Source: Mesorhizobium sp. B4-1-4 (GTDB lineage Bacteria; Pseudomonadota; Alphaproteobacteria; Rhizobiales; Rhizobiaceae). Taken from it: a stretch of DNA of 64,000 nucleotides. The translations under genes were made by a program, and so were the position numbers. The notes below the pieces were generated by a model, which was given only the letters and a program-made list of their open reading frames with translations, had not been told where the DNA came from and did not search any database. This document shows positions 57,365-64,000 of the stretch, one piece after another. The DNA lies in assembly GCF_006439395.2 (NCBI RefSeq), contig NZ_CP083950.1, positions 2,542,001-2,606,000 on the forward strand, written 5' to 3'. Numbering within the stretch: the stretch's first letter is position 1; every line of letters begins with the position of its first letter.

Positions 57365-58354
57365 CTACCTCTGGATGCAGGTGTCGACTGTGTCCTTGGT
57401 GCATTCGTCAAGACCGGTGAATACCGGATCCGCGACCTTGGTGCCCTTGATCAGATCGATCATCACCGACGGCGCCTTGTAGCCCATCTCGAACGGCCGC
57501 TGGCCGACCAGCGCGGTGACGAGGCCGTCCCTGGCGATCGCCACCTCGTCGCCGATCGTGTCGGCGGCGCCTATGACGAAGTCGTTCTTGGCGATCCGGT
57601 CCTTCAACGGCCCGAACAGGTCGCGGTAGGGCTGCGGCGCCCCAAACAGCGGCCAGCCGCCCATGATGCCGAATGCGTCGAGCTTGGGATTGGCGGCAAG
57701 GATATCGGTCATCGCCTGCACGCCCTTGGCGCCGTCGTCATTGGTGAACACCGGGCAACCCGCCACTTCGGTCCAGCCACCCTCACCTGCCAAAGCCGCA
57801 AGTCCTTCCTTGCCGGACAGCGCGTCGCGCATGCCTTGCGCGCGGCGCAGGATGTTGTCGGCAGCCGGATTGCCCTCAATGGTGCAGATCGTGCCGCCCT
57901 TCGGCTTGGCCTTCTTGATGTATTCGCCGATCTTCTTGCCCATCAGATAATTGTCGGTGCCGAGATAGGTCTTGCGAAGGGCAGCGTCCTCCTTGGTCAG
58001 GTCGGCGTCGACGGTCATGATCGGGATCGTCGGGTTGGCGCTCTTGATCGTCTGCGCGATCAGCGGCGCGTTGGACGGCGAAATCGCCATCGCCGCCGTA
58101 TCGGGCTTGCTCAGCATGTCCTGCACGATCTGCGCCTCGCCTGCCTCATCCGAAGTCGACGCCGGACCGGTGTAGAAGCATTCATATTCTGCGCTGGCGT
58201 TTTCCTTGTTCCATTTCTCGCACCCCTGATGGATGGCCTCGAAGAACGGATTGTCGAGACCTTTCACCACGATGACGACCTGCTTCTTGGCCAGAGCCGG
58301 CCCGGCGCCCAGCGCCATGGCGGCGACGGCGGCGAGCAAAACTGTTTTCCTCAT
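57365..58354 (-). CDS. sugar ABC transporter substrate-binding protein
   Basis: This 329-residue periplasmic binding protein has the ribose-type fold. The signal peptide is MRKTVLLAAVAAMALGAGPA then LAKKQ. Motifs are VIVVKGLDNPFFEAIHQGCE, DMLSKPDTAAMAISPSNAPL, PTIPIMTVDADLTKEDAALR and GTDNYLMGKKIGEYIKK. GGGAGG stands 7 nt before the ATG at 58354. It is divergent from the ATPase and permease genes of what should be one transporter, a less common arrangement that places all three genes under the same 454-bp control region. The sugar is unknown. Confidence 0.92.
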   Translation of the reverse strand: MRKTVLLAAVAAMALGAGPALAKKQVVIVVKGLDNPFFEAIHQGCEKWNKENASAEYECFYTGPASTSDEAGEAQIVQDMLSKPDTAAMAISPSNAPLIAQTIKSANPTIPIMTVDADLTKEDAALRKTYLGTDNYLMGKKIGEYIKKAKPKGGTICTIEGNPAADNILRRAQGMRDALSGKEGLAALAGEGGWTEVAGCPVFTNDDGAKGVQAMTDILAANPKLDAFGIMGGWPLFGAPQPYRDLFGPLKDRIAKNDFVIGAADTIGDEVAIARDGLVTALVGQRPFEMGYKAPSVMIDLIKGTKVADPVFTGLDECTKDTVDTCIQR

Positions 58355-58609
58355 GTCAGTCCTCCCTTGGAAACAGACGGACACGGCGTGCCCGCCACAC
58401 GAACCAGCCCGGATACGAGATGACAAAGGCGCGAGCGCTCGTGCCACCAAGCCAGGCCGATAAGCATTTTCAGATGCGAGCGGACCGGCAATCGCCAGCA
58501 CGATCGATAATCTTCAGCCGCTCCCGCCGGCAATGATGGCGTCAGGGAGACGGCATGTCTTCCTCCGGCGCCAAGCTAATAACGGCGAAGCGTCAACGTC
58601 AATTGCAAT

Positions 58610-58620
58610 TTGTCCTACAA
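58610..58620. promoter_or_regulatory. FadR-type operator before the sugar ABC transporter
   Basis: TTGTCCTACAA fits the FadR-subfamily consensus TNGTNNNACNA and is nearly symmetric. It is in the 454-bp intergenic region (58355-58808) between the divergent binding-protein gene and ATPase gene, close to the middle. The same region has a second pair of sites at 58648-58689. I see no gene in it. Confidence 0.6.
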
Positions 58621-58647
58621 AACGGATTTTTCAAAACAGCATCGCAG

Positions 58648-58689
58648 TATTCATCTGACAATTGCCGGTTCCTATTCATCCGACAATTG
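58648..58689. repeat. 17-bp direct repeat TATTCATCYGACAATTG
   Basis: TATTCATCTGACAATTG (58648-58664) and TATTCATCCGACAATTG (58673-58689) differ at one base and start 25 bp apart. Each holds GACAAT, the right half of the palindrome at 55119-55131. They lie about 120-160 bp before the ATPase gene and are probably bound by the same FadR-type regulator or by a second one. Confidence 0.7.
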
Positions 58690-58808
58690 ACGCCCGCGCG
58701 GCCATTTGCGTAAATGACGGCATCGCTGTTCCAGGGAGGAGCTGGAGGAAAGCGAAAAAGGCTGCGCCGGCCATGGGCATGCGGCAAGGCACGGGGAGGC
58801 AAAGGCTG

Positions 58809-59552
<744 letters not shown>

Positions 59553-59612
59553 TGGCGAAAAACCGCATTTCACCACGCCGGCACGCATCGGCGCTGGCAG
59601 GAAAGAACGATA

Positions 59613-60611
59613 ATGGCAGTCACCCTTGACCAGACGATAGCGCAGAAGCAGCACACTTTCCTGTCGCGTCTGTTCTCCAGCCAGACCTTCTGGGTGGTCA
59701 TTGCCGTTATCCTGGCCTGCGTCTTCCTGTCGTTCGCCACCGACGCCTTCGCCACCTCGAAGAACCTCTACAACATCACCCGCAACATCACCTTCGTCGC
59801 CATTGTCGCGCTCGGCATGACCTTTGTCATCATCACCGGCGGCATCGACCTGTCGGTCGGGTCCGTGCTGTGCCTGTGTTCGATGGTGCTGGCCGTGACC
59901 ATGCACGCCGGCTATTCGATCGAGGTCGGCATCCTGGCCTCGATCGCCACCGCGCTCGCCATCGGTGCCTTCAATGGCCTCCTGATCGCCTATCTCGGCT
60001 TTCCACCCTTCGTGGTCACGCTCGGCATGCTGTCCATTGCCCGTAGCCTGGCCATGGTCGCCTCCAACAACACGGTCGTCTTCCAGTTCGGCCCGGACCA
60101 CAACAAGCTCCTGGCGCTGGGCGGCGGCGCCTGGATGTTCGGCATCGCCAATCCGGTGCTCTATATGATCCTCCTGGCGCTGATCACCGGCTTCATCCTG
60201 CGCTGGACCAAGTTCGGCCGGCATATCTTCGCCATTGGCGGCAACGAGCATGCGGCGACGCTGACCGGCGTCCCGGTGAAGCAGATCAAGGTCGCCGTCT
60301 ATATGATCTCGGCGCTGTCGGCCGGCATTGCCGGCATCATCCAGACCGGGTGGCTGGGCGCCGTCACCACCAATCTCGGCACCGGCATGGAACTGCAGGT
60401 GATCGCCGCCACCGTCATCGGCGGCGCCAACCTGGCCGGCGGCGTCGGCACAGCCTTCGGCGCCATTGTCGGCGCGGCGCTTATCGAGGTGATCCGCAAC
60501 AGCCTTGGCCTGCTCGGCATCAATGCCTTCTGGCAAGGCACCTTCATCGGCGGCGCCATCCTGCTGGCGGTGCTGTTCGACCGCATCCGCAATTTCAGGC
60601 GCAGCGACTGA
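59613..60611 (+). CDS. sugar ABC transporter permease (RbsC-like)
   Basis: This is a 332-residue inner-membrane permease. Family motifs are GMTFVIITGGIDLSVGSVLC, YLGFPPFVVTLGMLSIARSL, IGGNEHAATLTGVPVKQIKV and GMELQVIAATVIGGANLAGG. It most likely works as a homodimer, since no second permease gene is next to it. It forms a transporter with the single-NBD ATPase gene upstream and the divergent binding-protein gene. It is followed after 27 nt by the amidohydrolase remnant. Confidence 0.93.
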   Translation: MAVTLDQTIAQKQHTFLSRLFSSQTFWVVIAVILACVFLSFATDAFATSKNLYNITRNITFVAIVALGMTFVIITGGIDLSVGSVLCLCSMVLAVTMHAGYSIEVGILASIATALAIGAFNGLLIAYLGFPPFVVTLGMLSIARSLAMVASNNTVVFQFGPDHNKLLALGGGAWMFGIANPVLYMILLALITGFILRWTKFGRHIFAIGGNEHAATLTGVPVKQIKVAVYMISALSAGIAGIIQTGWLGAVTTNLGTGMELQVIAATVIGGANLAGGVGTAFGAIVGAALIEVIRNSLGLLGINAFWQGTFIGGAILLAVLFDRIRNFRRSD

Positions 60612-60638
60612 GAGCGCGTCGAAGCCTTATTCGTTCTG

Positions 60639-61091
60639 GTGCCTGTCGCTCAGTCTGGCCTGTCCTTCGACCTGCAGCTTTTCCCTGCTCAGATGAAGGA
60701 CGGGCTGACATTGGTTGGGGAAAATCTCGAAACCAATTTCATCCTCATCCATGCCGGTATGCTGACCGGCATGGACAAGGAAACCACCGAGGCCTGGAAA
60801 GGCGGCCTGCGCACGTTGTCGGCGGCACCCAATCTCTACGCGAGGCTCTCAGGTCTTGGCACGTTCGTCCACCGCAAGGACCCCGCCTTGATCGCTTATA
60901 TCGTCGACAACGCCATCGACATTCTGGGCTCGGACCATCTGATGTTCGGCTCGAACTTTCCGATCGAGAAGCTTTGGACCAGTCACGCCGAGCTGATCAA
61001 GGCGCACCGCGATGCGGTCGCGAAACATGGGCCGACGGCACAAGCTGATATCTTCTGGAACACGGCGGAGCGAGTTTACAAGCCTGTGTGA
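60639..61091 (+). pseudogene. C-terminal remnant of an amidohydrolase-2 family gene
   Basis: The 150-residue reading frame matches only the second half of TIM-barrel metal hydrolases such as L-fuconolactonase-type enzymes, which are about 270-300 residues. It starts in the middle of the barrel (SGLSFDLQLFPAQMKDGLTL), runs through NFILIHAGMLTGMD, in which HAGM is the metal-binding strand, and has ILGSDHLMFGSNFPIEKL with the late metal-site aspartate and ends ADIFWNTAERVYKP. The N-terminal HxH metal motif is absent, and the sequence before it is permease. It is probably a 5'-deleted gene that once belonged to the sugar locus. A lactonase would fit a sugar-acid pathway. Confidence 0.75.
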
Positions 61092-61101
61092 GCGCCGGAC
61101 C

Positions 61102-61127
61102 TTGCCTTCTCCCGTGGGAGAAGGCAA
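61102..61127. terminator. 12-bp perfect hairpin between convergent genes
   Basis: TTGCCTTCTCCC and GGGAGAAGGCAA are exact arms with a 2-nt loop (GT). It lies 11 nt after the amidohydrolase remnant and 17 nt after the end of the opposing binding-protein gene. No U-tract follows on either strand, so it may block transcription by structure or be a repeat. Confidence 0.5.
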
Positions 61128-61143
61128 AAGCCTGTGGCGATCC

Positions 61144-62409
61144 TTACTGCGTCGGCAGCATGCCTTCGACGTCGCCCGCCGCGTCGGCGAGCGCGTCCTT
61201 GGGCGACGCCGACTGGTCGACGATCCGCGACAAATTGTCGACGATCGTCTGTGTGACCTTCACACCGTTGGTGCCGGGGAAGGCGTACCACGGAACCATC
61301 AGCGGCATCTGGCTGAGCCCGGCCTGGAAGAGCGGGTTCTTCTTGTAGAAATCGCCGAGATAGTCGGAGGATTTCGCCGCAAGCTCGTTGTTGGGGACGT
61401 AGCCCGTGCCCGGCACGACGACCGAGGCGCCATAGGGACCGGCGGCGAATTTGGCGAACTTCCAGGCGGCGTCCTGCTTGGCCGTATCCTTGGTCAGGAT
61501 GACCACGGCATTGCCGCCGGTCGGCAGACGGCCATTGACCGGATCGATCAGCGGAATCTTGGCGGTCCGCAACGTGAACTTGTCGCCGACATTCTTGATC
61601 GTGTTGACAAGGGCGCCGGTGGTCTGGAACTCGAAGCCGACCTTGCCGGCCGCGAAAGCCTGTTCGCCAGCCGGCTTGGTGAAGACCGGCATGCCGCCCT
61701 CCTTCACCATCCGCTCGAGGATCTCCACCGCCTTCTCGCCTTCCGGCCCGTTGAAGGCGACCTTGCTTCCGTCGTCGTTCAGCATCTTGCCGCCGGCGCC
61801 GAACAGCAGCGCCGAGAACATCCAGTCATCGCCCTGCCAGCGGAAATCGATGCCGTCGACGCCGTTGCCGAGCGCCTTGATCTTGCCGCCGAGCGCGATC
61901 ACCTCGTCCCAGGTCTTTGGCGGATTGTCCGGATCGCCGCCGGCCGCCTTCACCAGGTCGGCATTGTAATACATGATCGGATTTGAGGTGGCGAAGGCGA
62001 GGCCAACCTGCTTGCCGTTGACCTGGGCCAGCTTCAGGATCGTGTCGGAGAAGCCGAGCTCCGCCATGTTGCCTTCCTTCTTGACCATCGGGCCGAGATC
62101 GACGGCGACGTTGCGCTCGTTGAGCATGCGCAGGCGGTTGAGGCCGATGAAGGTGATGTCGGGCATTTCGTCGGTGCCGGCCTGGCGAAGAATGGTCTGG
62201 ATACCCTCCTCATAGGTCGCCGACGGGCTGGCGAACTGGATCTTGATGTCGGGATTTTCTTCCATGAACTTCTTCGAGATCGTGTCCATCACGTTCTTGA
62301 AGAAGCCTGGCATCGGATAGTGAACCGTCAGCGTCGTTTCGGCATAGGCCGGAAGGGCCGCCGCCAGCGACAGCGCCGTTGCGGCAAAGATCCTTGAGAA
62401 ATGCTTCAT
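61144..62409 (-). CDS. sugar ABC transporter substrate-binding protein (UgpB/MalE-like)
   Basis: This 421-residue periplasmic binding protein is of the SBP family 1 type. The signal peptide is MKHFSRIFAATALSLAAALP then AYAETTL. Motifs are FFKNVMDTISKKFMEENPDI, GTDEMPDITFIGLNRLRMLN, PIMYYNADLVKAAGGDPDNP and TWDEVIALGGKIKALGNGVD. AAGGAG precedes the ATG. It is the third gene of an operon with two permeases, and the ATPase gene is not seen to the right edge. A glycerol-3-phosphate or oligosaccharide ligand is possible. Confidence 0.92.
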   Translation of the reverse strand: MKHFSRIFAATALSLAAALPAYAETTLTVHYPMPGFFKNVMDTISKKFMEENPDIKIQFASPSATYEEGIQTILRQAGTDEMPDITFIGLNRLRMLNERNVAVDLGPMVKKEGNMAELGFSDTILKLAQVNGKQVGLAFATSNPIMYYNADLVKAAGGDPDNPPKTWDEVIALGGKIKALGNGVDGIDFRWQGDDWMFSALLFGAGGKMLNDDGSKVAFNGPEGEKAVEILERMVKEGGMPVFTKPAGEQAFAAGKVGFEFQTTGALVNTIKNVGDKFTLRTAKIPLIDPVNGRLPTGGNAVVILTKDTAKQDAAWKFAKFAAGPYGASVVVPGTGYVPNNELAAKSSDYLGDFYKKNPLFQAGLSQMPLMVPWYAFPGTNGVKVTQTIVDNLSRIVDQSASPKDALADAAGDVEGMLPTQ

Positions 62410-62433
62410 TGCTCGTGCTCCTTGTTGGTCCGG

Positions 62434-63270
62434 TCAGCCTTTGAGACCGGTCATGGTGATCCCTTCGACGAACCGCTTCTGCGCGAGCAGGAAGGCGGCG
62501 ACGAGAGGAAGGGTGATGATCAGCGTGGCGGCCATCAGCGCGCCATAGTCGTCGCCGGCCTCGGCGGCCCGGAAATACATCAGGCCGAGCGGCGGCGTGG
62601 CGTAGGCCTGCTTGCTGACGACGATCAGCGGCCAGTAGAGATCGTTCCAGTGCGCAACGACGGAAAAGATCGCGAATGCGGTGACGGCCGGCCATGCATT
62701 GGGCACGATGACGCGCGCGACGATGCCGAGCTCGGACATTCCGTCGAGCCGTGCCGCGTGTAGCAGGTCGTCGGGCATGGCGCGGAAGGACTGCAGGAAC
62801 ATGAAGATCGCGAACACCGATATGGTGAACGGCGCCACCAGCGCGGTGTAGCTGTTGAGCAGGGACAGTCTGTCGAAGGCGACATAAAGCGGCAGCGCCG
62901 TCGCATGGATCGGCACCAGCAGGCCGAGCATGACCAGCACCATCATCAGCCGCGCGGCCCGGAACTTCAGCTTGGCCATGGCGTAGGCACAAGGAATCGC
63001 GACCGCGACCTGGAAGAAGAAGATCAGGCCGCACACCACCACGCCGTTCCACAAAAGCGTTGCCATGGGCACCTTGTTGAGCGCCTTGGCGAAATTCTCG
63101 GCGAAGTAGAAATGCTGGGGGATGAGCGACAGCGACGACGTGAAGATGTCGCTCTGCGTCTTGCCCGCCGTCGAGATCATGAAGATGTAGGGCGCGAGGA
63201 TCATCAGCGCGCCAAGCGAAAGCAGCGCGAAGCGGATGATGCGGCCTGCGGGGATGGGGGTGCTTGTCAT
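62434..63270 (-). CDS. sugar ABC transporter permease (MalG/UgpE-like)
   Basis: This 278-residue permease begins MTSTPIPAGRIIRFALLSLG. TM segments are LGALMILAPYIFMISTAGKT and VVVCGLIFFFQVAVAIPCAY. The EAA coupling loop is HAARLDGMSELGIVARVIVP and the C-terminal tail is LAQKRFVEGITMTGLKG, the standard family ending. Its ATG overlaps the stop of the preceding permease gene in ATGA (63267-63270). A longer reading frame that continues upstream to 63942 is not real, as this start has the right N-terminus. Confidence 0.93.
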   Translation of the reverse strand: MTSTPIPAGRIIRFALLSLGALMILAPYIFMISTAGKTQSDIFTSSLSLIPQHFYFAENFAKALNKVPMATLLWNGVVVCGLIFFFQVAVAIPCAYAMAKLKFRAARLMMVLVMLGLLVPIHATALPLYVAFDRLSLLNSYTALVAPFTISVFAIFMFLQSFRAMPDDLLHAARLDGMSELGIVARVIVPNAWPAVTAFAIFSVVAHWNDLYWPLIVVSKQAYATPPLGLMYFRAAEAGDDYGALMAATLIITLPLVAAFLLAQKRFVEGITMTGLKG

Positions 63271-64000
63271 GTGTAGTGCACCCGCCGATCGAGCACGCGG
63301 TATTGCAGAAGCATCAGCACGACCAGGATCGCCAGGAAGACGACGGTCATCGCCGAGGCGTAGCCGACGCGCAGATAGACGAACCCTTCCTGATAGATGG
63401 TGAAGAGCAGCACTTCGGAGGCCTTGTTGGGGCCGCCATCGGTCAGCATCTTCACCGTTTCGAAAACCTTCACCGCATTGGTGATGCTGATGGTGACGAC
63501 GAACAGCGTCGTCGGTCCGAGCATCGGCCAAGTGACCAGGAAGAACCGGTCGAGCGCCGATCTCGCGCCGTCGACGTGAGCAGCGGCGTAGAGCTCGCGC
63601 GGGATCGCCGTCAGGCCGGCCAGGAACAGCACCATGTTGAAACCGACCGACTGCCAGATTCCGATGATCGACAGGCTGTAGAGGACAGTATTCGACGCGC
63701 CGAGCCAGTTCGGGCCGGGAATGCCGGCCAGCGAAAGCAGCGCGTTGAGCGGCCCGATCGTCGGGTGGAAGATATATTGCCAGACAGTCGCCATGGCGAC
63801 GATCAGCGAGGCGACGGGCAGGAAGTAAACGGTGCGGAAGAAGCCGCGCGCGCGCCCCTCGCCTTCGATCAGCAGGGCGACGCCCAGGCCAAGCACGATC
63901 GAGACCGGCGCGACGATCGCCGTATAGACCGATGTGTTCCACAGCGATCGACGAAAGGTGCGGTCGCCCAGCAGATGTGCGTAATTCTCGAAGCCGACCA
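63267..64000 (-). CDS. sugar ABC transporter permease (MalF/UgpA-like), 5' end beyond window
   Basis: The last 243 residues of a MalF/UgpA-type permease are present, open through the right edge at VGFENYAHLLGDRTFRRSLW. Motifs are VYTAIVAPVSIVLGLGVALL, YFLPVASLIVAMATVWQYIF, the coupling loop YAAAHVDGARSALDRFFLVT and the family ending LLQYRVLDRRVHYT. The N-terminal TM helix should be in the neighbouring sequence (full length about 290-310). It is the first visible gene of the operon with the UgpE-like permease and the binding protein. Confidence 0.92.
   Translation of the reverse strand, partial: VGFENYAHLLGDRTFRRSLWNTSVYTAIVAPVSIVLGLGVALLIEGEGRARGFFRTVYFLPVASLIVAMATVWQYIFHPTIGPLNALLSLAGIPGPNWLGASNTVLYSLSIIGIWQSVGFNMVLFLAGLTAIPRELYAAAHVDGARSALDRFFLVTWPMLGPTTLFVVTISITNAVKVFETVKMLTDGGPNKASEVLLFTIYQEGFVYLRVGYASAMTVVFLAILVVLMLLQYRVLDRRVHYT

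Noticed and set aside
62434..63942. A 502-residue fused permease frame
   Set aside because: Residues upstream of the ATG at 63270 are the wrong frame of the neighbouring permease; the real 278-residue permease has a normal N-terminus.

Overview
The window is high-GC DNA from an alphaproteobacterium of the order Hyphomicrobiales, most likely Mesorhizobium or a close relative. Four things point there: the density of ABC-type solute transporters, the preTA and rutR-like genes, the intergenic palindromes and extragenic repeats typical of rhizobial chromosomes, and the style of the regulators (FadR-type GntR, LacI, Rrf2). I see no rRNA, tRNA, CRISPR array, transposase or phage gene. It looks like ordinary chromosome with many catabolic modules. 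Genes run off both ends.

Layout. 1-7,050: reductive pyrimidine degradation. A partial omega-aminotransferase and a RutR-like TetR regulator are divergent. preT-preA form an overlapping pair, and RutR-type operators lie upstream of both the aminotransferase and preT. Between them sit a DUF3592 membrane protein and an Rrf2 regulator paired with an AhpD-like protein. 7,250-9,210: a two-domain VOC protein, a small exported protein and a DoxX protein. 9,232-13,445: a dimethylglycine-dehydrogenase-like flavoprotein and an MttB-family methyltransferase, probably for methylated amines. 13,654-20,759: a lipoprotein with a lytic-transglycosylase-like fold and a four-gene peptide-type ABC transporter. 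21,012-37,060: envelope biogenesis and defence. This block holds tamA-tamB, whose TamB has a large internal duplication, and an alpha-2-macroglobulin with an N-terminal PAN-like domain followed by pbpC. 37,301-43,789: sulfate uptake (binding protein, CysT, CysW, CysA), a vapBC toxin-antitoxin pair, a second sulfate-binding protein and an Rrf2 regulator. 43,799-44,941: an unassigned, possibly acyltransferase-like protein. 44,936-51,456: a ribose-type ABC transporter ending in gluconokinase, with a LacI-type regulator and a perfect 16-bp palindrome in the promoter. 51,613-53,293: an MFS carrier and DUF3175. 53,308-61,091: a carbohydrate locus bracketed by two nearly identical FadR-type regulators, with two NAD(P)-dependent oxidoreductases, a divergently arranged ABC transporter and a truncated amidohydrolase. 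61,144-64,000: a second, Ugp/Mal-type sugar ABC transporter.

How the parts work together. PreTA reduces uracil and thymine. The aminotransferase would remove the amino group of the resulting beta-amino acids, and RutR would sense pyrimidines. TamAB exports outer-membrane proteins, while the macroglobulin and PbpC pair envelope defence with peptidoglycan repair. The gluconate module joins uptake directly to phosphorylation. In the FadR-bracketed locus, sites fitting TNGTNNNACNA lie both between the two oxidoreductase genes and upstream of the transporter, so one regulon probably covers both.

Repeats. Three copies of a 180-240 bp nested palindrome, with a fourth related element, are scattered through the intergenic regions. 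Shorter rhizobial extragenic repeats also occur. These, the TamB duplication, the paired FadR-type regulators and the gluconate transporter are the points most worth a second look.
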